From Paramuribaculum sp. (GTDB taxonomy: Bacteria; Bacteroidota; Bacteroidia; Bacteroidales; Muribaculaceae), in assembly GCA_009775605.1 (NCBI GenBank), contig VSPV01000068.1, positions 1 to 13,780 on the forward strand: a stretch of 13,780 nt of DNA, given 5' to 3'. Position 1 is the first letter of the stretch; each line of letters starts with the position of its first letter. Positions 6,998 through 13,780 of the stretch are shown here, piece after piece. Both the position numbers and the translations under genes were made by a program. The notes below the pieces were generated by a model, which had not been told where the DNA came from, made no database searches, and saw nothing but the letters and a program-made list of their open reading frames with translations.

Positions 6998-7816
6998 TCA
7001 GGAAGCCCGTGTGGCCGAGGCGATGCCTCTTGCCACTACATACGCCACCACCATTATCATCACTATCAGGGCCGACGCGGGGACATCTATCGCGGCGCTG
7101 ATTATCAGTCCTCCGAGGCTGCACACCAGAGATATTATCACCGAAAGACCCATCATGGAGCTGAAACGATGGGTGAACATCTCGGCCACAAGCTGCGGCA
7201 GCACGAACATGGACATCAGCAGCATCACTCCCACGAGCTTTATGGTGAGCACTATGGCCACGGCAACGAAGGCCGTCATGGAGTAGGTGATGAAGCGCAC
7301 CGGCAGACCCATCACGCGGGCGAAGTCGCGGTCGAACGCGCATGCCACTATGCGGCTGTAGAACAGCGTCATGAACAGCAGCAGCGCTACGGTGAATATA
7401 GCGAATGTCCAGAGGTCGGCGGTGGAGATGGTGAGCACGTTGCCGAAAAGGAAGGCGTTGAGCTCAGGCACATAGCCGGGGGTGAGAAACACAAACAGGA
7501 TGCCTATGGCCATTCCCAGCGCCCATATCACGGCAATGGCCGAATCCTCGCGTATGCGGCATTTCGAAGCCATCCATTCCACGGCGGCAGACGAGCAGAT
7601 GGCAAACACGGCGGCTGAAAGCATGGGATTTATGCCCAGGAAATAGCCCAGGCCGAGGCCTCCGAAGCAGGCGTGGGTGATGCCTCCGCTTATGGCCACG
7701 AGGCGCCGCACAACTATGTAGGAGCCTATCACCGAGGCGGCCACGGAGATGATGGCCACGCCCAGCAGGGCATGGTTGAAGAAGGCGTAATGGAATATGT
7801 CGAAAAATCCGTTCAT
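6998..7816 (-). CDS. ABC-3 family metal transporter permease (ZnuB/MntB-like)
   Basis: This 272-residue inner-membrane protein has about eight hydrophobic segments (roughly 12-35, 62-82, 92-112, 135-153, 178-192, 195-213, 220-241, 246-263). It shows the ABC-3 permease signature GGITHACFGGLGLG at 44-57 with conserved His48, the cytoplasmic FDRDFARVMG at 161-170 that normally contacts the ATPase, and VGVMLLMSMFVLP at 195-207. Such permeases import zinc, manganese or iron, or in some cases siderophores, together with an ATPase and a binding protein. Neither partner is in the window, so they must be encoded elsewhere. The substrate cannot be told from sequence. The gene starts 18 bases after the preceding stop and is followed 17 bases later by the porW-like gene. 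Confidence 0.9.
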   Translation of the reverse strand: MNGFFDIFHYAFFNHALLGVAIISVAASVIGSYIVVRRLVAISGGITHACFGGLGLGYFLGINPMLSAAVFAICSSAAVEWMASKCRIREDSAIAVIWALGMAIGILFVFLTPGYVPELNAFLFGNVLTISTADLWTFAIFTVALLLFMTLFYSRIVACAFDRDFARVMGLPVRFITYSMTAFVAVAIVLTIKLVGVMLLMSMFVLPQLVAEMFTHRFSSMMGLSVIISLVCSLGGLIISAAIDVPASALIVMIMVVAYVVARGIASATRAS

Positions 7817-7834
7817 TTATTATTAAACAAGCTC

Positions 7835-8287
7835 TTATGCAGTATGGTCGCTGGCAGGAGCGGCGGCACGCGCGCGGCGTTCCTCGGCCACTATCATCAG
7901 CAGCTCCTCGCGCACGTCGGCAGGCAGCTCGATGCCGCGCAGCTGTATGCTCCGTGCCCAACCGGCAATGTCGTGGGGCAGAAGCGTAAGGAGCACGTTG
8001 CGGAACTCGTCGGCCTCCTCGGGCGTGTAGCCGTCGGCCGGGCGCCCGCGGAAGCGGTCAAGCTCCTCGTCGTCGTAATACACTATCTCGGGGGATACCG
8101 ATGCCAGAAGCGAATCGCGCTCACACGTGATATGCATGCCGCAGCAGGCTTCCTCCTGCTCCTGCGCGGGCTCCTGCTGCAGTGTGTCGTCAGCGGCCTG
8201 TGAGCGCGCGGTGTCGCGGCGGTGGAGGATATAGAGCAGCGCGCCTACGGCCACAAGGGCGAGAAGTATGTAAAGAGCTACTATCAT
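7835..8287 (-). CDS. Membrane-anchored CCGxHxxC protein, often labelled phospholipase
   Basis: A 150-residue protein of unknown function. Residues 2-21 form one hydrophobic helix followed by HRR, so the positive-inside rule places the rest in the cytoplasm. A variable Gln/Glu-rich linker (about 28-46) leads to CCGMHITC at 48-55, then a conserved-looking acidic and helical part (EIVYYDDEELDRFRGR at 67-82, TLLPHDIAGW at 101-110). The cysteine motif fits the general pattern of the phospholipase A2 histidine site (C-C-x-x-H-x-x-C), which may explain phospholipase labels on relatives I recall. The usual Asp after the His is Ile here, and the calcium loop and extra disulphide cysteines are missing, so I doubt that activity. 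Three Cys and one His next to a metal permease suggest metal or redox binding; that is inference. Confidence 0.85.
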   Translation of the reverse strand: MIVALYILLALVAVGALLYILHRRDTARSQAADDTLQQEPAQEQEEACCGMHITCERDSLLASVSPEIVYYDDEELDRFRGRPADGYTPEEADEFRNVLLTLLPHDIAGWARSIQLRGIELPADVREELLMIVAEERRARAAAPASDHTA

Positions 8288-8308
8288 AACGCTTGGCGTG
8301 GAGAGGGG

Positions 8309-9628
8309 TTAGATGTCGTCATCGTCGAAGTCATCGCCGTCATCCTCCGGCTCGTCGAAGTATCCTTCGGCCTCGAGATGCGCCTGTATTTCCTCGGGCG
8401 ACAGGGAGGCATCAACCGTCACGTAGCCGCAACGGCGAAGGTCGTCCCAGAATTCGGGATAGGATTTGTTGACAGCGTCGGCGTCATTGATCACTATGCC
8501 GGGCACACAGGCTGCCACGGGCGCGAGCGCCATTGCCAGGCGATGGTCGGCATAGACGTCGAATGCCGGTACGTTCTCCACTTTTCTTATCTGCCGTTCC
8601 CATTCCAGACCGGAATCGGAGGGATGCACCATAATGCCGAGTTTGGCAAGCTCGGCCGTCACGGCGGCTATGCGGTCGCACTCCTTTATGCGGAGCGATT
8701 CCAGTCCGGAAAGGTGGAAGGGTGTGCCGGTGAGGGCGCATGTCACCGCAATGGCGGGAGCAAGGTCGGGATTGTCGGAAAGGTCGGCATACAGACGGCC
8801 GTCGATATCTGGCGAGGCAGCAATCTCGGCGCCTCCGGCGGTGAATTCGGTGGTGATACCGAGATGAGCGAAAATGTCGGCGCAGGTGCGGTCGCCCTGC
8901 AGGGAATCGTCGGCCAGTCCGGGGAGGCTGATGAAGCCGGATGTGAGGGCACACACCTCATACCAGAAGGCGGCCGCGCTCCAATCGTGCTCCACGTTCT
9001 GCTCCACCGGGGAATATGTGCCCACCGGCACGCGTATCTCAGGCATGGTGAGGTCGCATTCCACTCCGGCGCGCTCCATCATGGCAAGGGTCATCTTTAT
9101 GTAGGAGAACGAGCGCACCTCCCCCGAAAGGCGGAGCGTGAGCGGGTTTTCTCCCAGAGGCGCCACCATCAGCAGGGCCGATATGAACTGTGAGCTTACG
9201 GTGGCGTCGACGGTGATTTCTCCTCCCGCAAGCCTGCGGCCCGATATCTTCAGGGGCGGGAAGCCTTCATTCTCCATGTATGTGATGGAAGCCCCCTGTA
9301 CGCGCAGAGCGTCGACCAGAGCCTTTATGGGGCGCTGGCGCATGCGGGAGTCGCCGTCGAGAATCACCTCTTTTCCGGGTGAGCAGGCATAGAAGGCGGT
9401 GAGAAAGCGCATGGCCGTGCCGCACGCACCCACGTTGATGGAATTGGCCTGCGATTCGAGCGACGAGCGCAGCACGCGTGTGTCGCCGCAATGGGCCACG
9501 TTTTCGGGCAATTGCATTCCGGGAGTGAGGGCCGCAATAATCAGGGCGCGGTTGCTTACGCTCTTCGAGAGCGGCAGCGTGATTTCGGCTTCGGGCAACC
9601 GTGTAGGGGGGAATATACGGTAGTTCAT
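8309..9628 (-). CDS. aroA: 3-phosphoshikimate 1-carboxyvinyltransferase (EPSP synthase)
   Basis: This enzyme joins phosphoenolpyruvate to shikimate 3-phosphate, step six of the shikimate pathway to chorismate. In 439 residues it shows LPLSKSVSNRA at 18-28 (Lys22, Arg27), GTAMRF at 70-75, RMRQRP at 95-100, SSQF at 145-148, the catalytic acid Asp288 in NPDLAP, RIKECDR at 313-319, DHR at 361-363 and VNKSYPEF at 386-393 (Lys388). Position 75 is Phe where E. coli has Pro101. The usual fold ends near 405; the rest is an amphipathic helix (SPEEIQAHLEAEGYF) plus a very acidic tail, DDGDDFDDDDI. It is the first gene of the operon, behind its own promoter; the next gene starts 21 bases after its stop. 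Identification is secure. Confidence 0.95.
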   Translation of the reverse strand: MNYRIFPPTRLPEAEITLPLSKSVSNRALIIAALTPGMQLPENVAHCGDTRVLRSSLESQANSINVGACGTAMRFLTAFYACSPGKEVILDGDSRMRQRPIKALVDALRVQGASITYMENEGFPPLKISGRRLAGGEITVDATVSSQFISALLMVAPLGENPLTLRLSGEVRSFSYIKMTLAMMERAGVECDLTMPEIRVPVGTYSPVEQNVEHDWSAAAFWYEVCALTSGFISLPGLADDSLQGDRTCADIFAHLGITTEFTAGGAEIAASPDIDGRLYADLSDNPDLAPAIAVTCALTGTPFHLSGLESLRIKECDRIAAVTAELAKLGIMVHPSDSGLEWERQIRKVENVPAFDVYADHRLAMALAPVAACVPGIVINDADAVNKSYPEFWDDLRRCGYVTVDASLSPEEIQAHLEAEGYFDEPEDDGDDFDDDDI

Positions 9629-9651
9629 TTGGCTTTTATGGAGTTGTAAAG

Positions 9652-9685
9652 CAAATTTAGCGAATTATACCGTATTATCCGCAAA
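9652..9685 (-). promoter_or_regulatory. Predicted promoter of the aroA operon
   Basis: On the minus strand TTTG (9685-9682), a 22-base spacer and TAAATTTG (9659-9652) fit the Bacteroidota consensus, with a spacer slightly longer than the usual 20 or so. Transcription would start near 9645, leaving a short leader of under 20 bases before the aroA ATG at 9628. The TTTG lies at the end of the T tract of the mfd terminator. A TATAAT (9669-9664) in the spacer is a less likely alternative. It is the only good promoter seen for the seven genes downstream. Confidence 0.55.
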
Positions 9686-9720
9686 AAAAGGCGTCTAAAC
9701 TGACAGGAAGACGCGCCTTT
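9683..9720 (-). terminator. Intrinsic terminator of mfd
   Basis: Beginning 13 bases after the mfd stop, AAAGGCG and TCT (with a 2-base CG bulge between them) pair with AGACGCCTTT in a 10-bp stem with a 12-base loop, followed by seven T residues on the minus strand (9689-9683). It separates the peptidase-mfd unit from the aroA operon. The bulge and AT-rich base may let some transcription read through. Confidence 0.75.
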
Positions 9721-9733
9721 GGCCCGGGAAGGG

Positions 9734-12700
9734 TCAGATGCCTTTGAGCTCGAGCACCTGCTGGAGCACGTGCTGGGCCTCCTCGACCGACGACACGTGG
9801 TCGACCGAGATGCTGTTGCGGCCGTTGCGGTTGCGCAGGCGGCACCGCGACGTGTTGAGCTGCAGATATTGCAGCAGTTTGCCGAACATGGGGCTCTGAT
9901 AGTAGGCCTTGTTGCTTTCGTCGACGAAATAGAGGTACATCACGTCCTGCTTGAGCGCCACTTTCTCTATGCCAAGGCGGCGTGCCAGGCGGCGCAGGCG
10001 CGGGATGCGCAGAAGCTCGGCCGTAACGGGCGGTATCTTGCCGAAACGGTCGACGAGGCGGCTGCGGAAGTTCTGCAGGTCGAGCTCGCGCTCTATGGAG
10101 TCGAGTTCCTGATAGAGGGCTATGCGCTCGCTTTCCTGAGGCACATAGTCGGAGGGTATGAGCAGCTCCATATCGCTCTCAATCACGCAGTCGACCACAT
10201 ATTCCGTCTCGCCGTCGGAGGCTATGTCGGCCTGCTCGAGGTCCTGGAATTCCTCGGTGCGCAGCTCCGTGACGGCTTCTTTGAGGATTTTCTGGTAGGT
10301 CTCGTAGCCCAGATCGGCTATGAAGCCGCTCTGTTCGGCGCCGAGCAGGTTGCCCGCACCGCGTATGTCGAGGTCCTGCATAGCTATGTGGATTCCCGAG
10401 CCGAGGTCGCTGAAACTCTCGATGGCCTGGAGGCGCTTGCGCGAGGTCTCGCTGAGCGGCACATGCGGAGGCACGGTGAGGTAGCAGAACGCTTTGCGGG
10501 AGCTTCGTCCCACGCGGCCGCGGAGCTGGTGAAGCTCGCTCAGGCCGAAGTTCTGGGCGTTGTTTATCACTATGGTGTTGACATTGGGCATGTCGACGCC
10601 GCTTTCAATGATTGTGGTGGCGAGGAGCACGTCGTAGTCGTGGTTGGCGAAGTCGAGTATGGCTTTTTCAAGCTTCTCAGGAGGCATCTGGCCGTGGGCC
10701 ACGAGCGTGCGCGCGTCGGGCACCAGACGCTTCACCATCGCCTCAAGGTCATGGAGCCCTTCAATGCGGTTGTTGACGATGAACACCTGGCCGTTGCGCG
10801 ACATCTCGAAGTTGATGGCTTCGGCCAGAATGTCGTCGCTGAGGGTGTTGACCGAGGTGACAATGGGGTAGCGGTTGGCCGGCGGAGTGGTTATGGCCGA
10901 GAGGTCGCGCGCGCCCATCAGCGAGAACTGGAGGGTGCGGGGAATGGGGGTGGCGCTCATGGTCAGAGTGTCGACGTTGACTTTCATCTGCTTGAGCTTC
11001 TCTTTTACGGCCACTCCGAATTTCTGCTCCTCGTCCACCACGAGAAGACCGAGGTCGTGGAACTTGACCGACTTGCCGATGAGCTTGTGGGTGCCGATGA
11101 GAATGTCGATTTTTCCCTCGGCGAGGTCGGCGATCACCTGCTTTGTCTCCTTGGCCGTGCGTGCGCGCGACAGATAGTCGACCCTCACGGGAAAGTCCTT
11201 CAGGCGGCGCGAGAAGGTCTGGTAATGCTGGTAGGCGAGCACGGTGGTGGGCACGAGCACGGCGGTCTGCTTATTGTCGGCGGCTGCCTTGAACGCCGCG
11301 CGCACGGCCACCTCGGTTTTTCCGAAGCCCACGTCGCCGCATATCAGGCGGTCCATGGGGCGCTGGCTCTCCATGTCGGCCTTTACGGATTTTGTGGCTG
11401 TGAGCTGGTCGGGGGTGTCCTCGTAGATGAATGATGCCTCCAGCTCGTGCTGCATGTAGCTGTCGGGCGAGAAGGCGAATCCCTGCTCGTTTTTGCGTGC
11501 GGCATAGAGCTTGATGAGGTCGCGGGCAATGTCCTTGAGCTTGCTCTTGGTGCGCTCCTTCATCTTGTTCCAAGCGCCGGAGCCGAGCTTGTTTATCTTG
11601 GGTGGCACGCCTTCCTTGCCGCGGTATTTGGCGAGCTTGTGGAGGGCGTGGATGGATACGAAGATGATGTCGTCGTTGGCATACACGAGTTTTATCATCT
11701 CCTGGGTGCGTCCGGCTACATTGGTGCGGAACAGGCCGGCGAAACGCCCCACGCCGTGGTCCACATGCACTATGTAGTCGCCCGGCTCTATGGAGCTGAG
11801 CTCCTTGAGCGAAAGGGCGAGTTTGCCCGAGCGCGCACGGTCGCTCTTGAGGCTGTATTTGTGGAAACGGTCGAAAATCTGATGGTCGGTGAACACGCAG
11901 CGGCGGGTGAGATGGTCCACGAATCCTTCGTGGAGCGTACCTTCCACGGGAGTGAATTCTATCTTGTCGCCGCGGTCGGCGAAGATGTCGCGCAGGCGCT
12001 CGAACTGTTTTTCGGAGTCGGAGAGGATGTAGATGGTATAGCCGTTGTCGATGAATCGGGTGAACGATTCGGCTATGAGGTCGAAGTTCTTGTGGTATAG
12101 CGTCTGGGGCGAGCAGTCGAGGTCGATGGAGGCGGAGGCTTCCCGCGAAGGGGCGGCTCCGGCGGTGAAGTCGAGGCGCCTGAATTCAGGGAATTTAGAG
12201 GCGAAGGCCTCGGCGTCGACAAGCTGCCGCATGGCCGAGCGGTCGCCCTCGTCGGCGATCATGGCGCTTTCCGAGAAGGTCTCGGCCGTAACGGCGCGCA
12301 CGCGGTCGACGGTATAGCCGGCATCGCGCACCGCCAGCAGTGTGTCGGGCCCTACAAATTCGAGAATCGACTCGCCCGCACCGGCCGCAGCCACGTTGGA
12401 GGTGATGGAGATGGCGTCGAGTTTCTGCTCGGAGAGCTGGGTCTCCACGTTGAATGTGCGGATTGAGTCTATGTCGTCGCCGAAGAAATCCAGGCGGTAG
12501 GGAAGCTCGTGACTGTAGCCGAAAATATCGAGGATGGAGCCGCGGACGGCAAACTGGCCGGGCTCATATACGTAGTCGGTCTGGGTGAAGCCGTTGTCGC
12601 GAAGCCATCTTACGGTTTCGGCGAGGTCGGCGGCGCGGTCCTTGCGCAGTTCGAGCGTGTGGCGCGACAATGCCTGGCGTGTGGCCACTTTCTCGGCCAT

Positions 12701-13075
12701 GGCCTCGGGATAGGTGACCATGAATCGGGGCGGGTTGGCCGATTCCCAGCGGGTGAGGGCTTCGGTGCGCAATATCTGCGAGGGAGGGTCGGCCTGACCG
12801 TATTTGATGTCGCGTTTGTAGCCTGAAGGGAACATGACCACAGCGTCCTCGCCGCACAGACGGGTGAGGTCGTGGTAGAGGTATCCGGCATCGTCGAGCG
12901 AGTCGGCCACGGCCACGGTGCGCGTGCCCTCAGGCAGCATGGCGAGCATCATGGCTGCCGACGAGCCGGCCGCATTATACACACTCATCACGCGACCGGC
13001 GCCGGAAAGGCCTTTCTCAATGGCCTTTCCCCGCGGACCGCGTGAGAATGTCGCGGAGAGTTCGCGTAAGTTCAT
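9734..13075 (-). CDS. mfd: Transcription-repair coupling factor Mfd
   Basis: Mfd removes RNA polymerase stalled at DNA lesions and recruits UvrA for nucleotide excision repair. The 1113 residues are a normal length for Bacteroidota. The order is the UvrB-like N-terminal part (about 1-400, with RGSILDIF at 178-185), the polymerase-interacting domain with GDYIVHVDHGVGRF at 432-445, and the RecG-like translocase: Walker A GDVGFGKTE at 580-588, DEEQ at 681-684, SATPIPRTL at 707-715, and QLRGRVGRS at 850-858. The TRG region lies around 885-912, and the C-terminal autoinhibitory domain follows to 1113. No key motif is missing. The ATG at 13075 overlaps the stop of the upstream peptidase gene as ATGA, so the two are translated as a pair, and an intrinsic terminator follows the stop. 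Confidence 0.97.
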   Translation of the reverse strand: MNLRELSATFSRGPRGKAIEKGLSGAGRVMSVYNAAGSSAAMMLAMLPEGTRTVAVADSLDDAGYLYHDLTRLCGEDAVVMFPSGYKRDIKYGQADPPSQILRTEALTRWESANPPRFMVTYPEAMAEKVATRQALSRHTLELRKDRAADLAETVRWLRDNGFTQTDYVYEPGQFAVRGSILDIFGYSHELPYRLDFFGDDIDSIRTFNVETQLSEQKLDAISITSNVAAAGAGESILEFVGPDTLLAVRDAGYTVDRVRAVTAETFSESAMIADEGDRSAMRQLVDAEAFASKFPEFRRLDFTAGAAPSREASASIDLDCSPQTLYHKNFDLIAESFTRFIDNGYTIYILSDSEKQFERLRDIFADRGDKIEFTPVEGTLHEGFVDHLTRRCVFTDHQIFDRFHKYSLKSDRARSGKLALSLKELSSIEPGDYIVHVDHGVGRFAGLFRTNVAGRTQEMIKLVYANDDIIFVSIHALHKLAKYRGKEGVPPKINKLGSGAWNKMKERTKSKLKDIARDLIKLYAARKNEQGFAFSPDSYMQHELEASFIYEDTPDQLTATKSVKADMESQRPMDRLICGDVGFGKTEVAVRAAFKAAADNKQTAVLVPTTVLAYQHYQTFSRRLKDFPVRVDYLSRARTAKETKQVIADLAEGKIDILIGTHKLIGKSVKFHDLGLLVVDEEQKFGVAVKEKLKQMKVNVDTLTMSATPIPRTLQFSLMGARDLSAITTPPANRYPIVTSVNTLSDDILAEAINFEMSRNGQVFIVNNRIEGLHDLEAMVKRLVPDARTLVAHGQMPPEKLEKAILDFANHDYDVLLATTIIESGVDMPNVNTIVINNAQNFGLSELHQLRGRVGRSSRKAFCYLTVPPHVPLSETSRKRLQAIESFSDLGSGIHIAMQDLDIRGAGNLLGAEQSGFIADLGYETYQKILKEAVTELRTEEFQDLEQADIASDGETEYVVDCVIESDMELLIPSDYVPQESERIALYQELDSIERELDLQNFRSRLVDRFGKIPPVTAELLRIPRLRRLARRLGIEKVALKQDVMYLYFVDESNKAYYQSPMFGKLLQYLQLNTSRCRLRNRNGRNSISVDHVSSVEEAQHVLQQVLELKGI

Positions 13076-13780
13076 TTCTTTGCGGGTGTTTTGGTGTTGT
13101 CGGGCACCGGAGCCAGAAGCTGACGGTAGCGCGCCGGGTCGGAGAGCACTGTCACGGCCGAGTCGACGCCGGGATCGGTGCGGAGAGCGTTCTCGATGCC
13201 TCCGGCCTGATAATAATAGCGCTCCACAATGGCGCGGGCGAGATAGGGCGAGATGGTGGCCCGGTTGGCGTCAAGCTCTTCATCGAGGGGCTTTTTCATC
13301 ATCGAGGCCAGATGGTCTATCTGGGAGGAGAGACTGTCGGTCATGTAGCCCTCGACCTGCGCTGCCTGGCGCAGACGGTCAATGATGGTTTCCAGCACCT
13401 TGTCGCGCTGGAACTTCGCGGGGTCTATGAAGTTCTTGAAGTCCTCGAAGATTGAATCGGTTATCTCGAACTGTCCGGCGGGAGCTATCGAGGGATGCGT
13501 GGCGGCGTAGCGGGTGGCGTAGTCGGAGGCCCAGTTGTCGCGCACCACATTGAATGTCACGCGGCTTACCTCGGGATAGGTCACCTCCAGGTCGGGGGTA
13601 ATGCCGCCGCCGTCGCGCACTGTTCGTCCGGAGGCGGTGGTGAAGGCGGTGGTGAGGCTGTCGGGGATGCGTCCCGGAGTGCCGTCGGGGTTGCGGTGGG
13701 AGTAGTCTATGGCCTGGATGAGGCGACCGCTGGGAATATAGTATTTGGCGACGGTGACTTTCAGCAGTCCGTCGTAGGGA
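13072..13780 (-). CDS. S41 family (C-terminal processing) peptidase, C-terminal part only
   Basis: The reading frame enters from the right edge and ends at 13072, giving the last 235 residues. Its first residues, PYDGLLKVTVAKYYIPSGRLIQ, are typical of the end of the S41 protease domain, with YYIPSGR its most recognisable part; RDGGGITPDLEV follows at 13617-13582. About 160 helical residues follow (SIFEDFKNFI, GYMTDSLSSQIDHL), as in the C-terminal extension of Bacteroidota S41 proteases. The catalytic Ser and Lys, any PDZ domain and the signal peptide lie outside the window, so activity cannot be judged. The family cuts exported proteins near their C-termini in the periplasm. A GTG at 13620 is internal and not the true start. 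The stop overlaps the mfd start. Confidence 0.9.
   Translation of the reverse strand, partial: PYDGLLKVTVAKYYIPSGRLIQAIDYSHRNPDGTPGRIPDSLTTAFTTASGRTVRDGGGITPDLEVTYPEVSRVTFNVVRDNWASDYATRYAATHPSIAPAGQFEITDSIFEDFKNFIDPAKFQRDKVLETIIDRLRQAAQVEGYMTDSLSSQIDHLASMMKKPLDEELDANRATISPYLARAIVERYYYQAGGIENALRTDPGVDSAVTVLSDPARYRQLLAPVPDNTKTPAKK

Noticed and set aside
6981..7343. N-terminal extension of the PorW-like gene by 121 codons
   Set aside because: It would overlap the permease gene in another frame and bury the signal peptide and lipobox that begin at 6980.
9719..11434. Long open frame of 571 codons on the plus strand opposite mfd
   Set aside because: It is antisense to a clear mfd gene; its composition (many Val, Glu, Gly, His) is what the reverse complement of GC-rich codons gives, and no domain is recognisable.
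13072..13620. Complete 182-residue gene starting at GTG 13620
   Set aside because: The frame stays open to the window edge and the upstream residues are clear S41 peptidase sequence, so this is the tail of a larger protein.

Overview
The window looks like chromosomal core sequence from a GC-rich member of the Bacteroidales; a Muribaculaceae-like gut bacterium is my guess and is not proven. Pointers are a Bacteroides-type promoter (TTTG, 20 bases, TAnnTTTG) before aspA, A-rich leaders without Shine-Dalgarno sequences, and two proteins known essentially only from Bacteroidota: a PorX-type response regulator fused to a PglZ phosphodiesterase, and a PorW/SprE-type TPR lipoprotein. I see no insertion sequence, phage gene, CRISPR array, tRNA or rRNA, and no gene-free stretch above 300 bases.

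Layout: bases 1-270 are an AT-rich control region with a 17-base direct repeat, a perfect dyad and a strong promoter, followed by aspA (271-1710, plus strand) and a strong hairpin terminator (1732-1769). Everything else is on the minus strand. Reading from the right: the C-terminal 235 residues of an S41 (C-terminal processing) peptidase overlap the start of mfd by four bases; mfd ends in an intrinsic terminator whose T tract also supplies the upstream element of the next promoter. That promoter probably starts a seven-gene operon (9628 down to 1774): aroA, a small membrane-anchored CCGxHxxC protein, an ABC-3 metal transporter permease, the porW/sprE-like lipoprotein, porX, tsaE and a 76-residue two-helix Imm17-like protein. 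Gaps are 2-21 bases and the last two genes overlap by ATGA. The operon converges on aspA, with 63 bases between the stop codons.

The genes do not form one pathway. AspA deaminates aspartate to fumarate; AroA makes a chorismate precursor; TsaE serves the essential t6A tRNA modification; Mfd couples repair to transcription; the S41 peptidase acts in the envelope. The most interesting part is the porW-porX pair. In Porphyromonas and Flavobacterium these proteins serve the type IX secretion system (T9SS), but here they sit in a housekeeping operon with a metal permease and two poorly understood small membrane proteins. I see no clear new defence or mobile system. The best candidates for undescribed biology are the role of PorW/PorX, the CCGxHxxC protein (a likely false phospholipase), the Imm17-like protein coupled to tsaE, and the repeat/dyad layout upstream of aspA.
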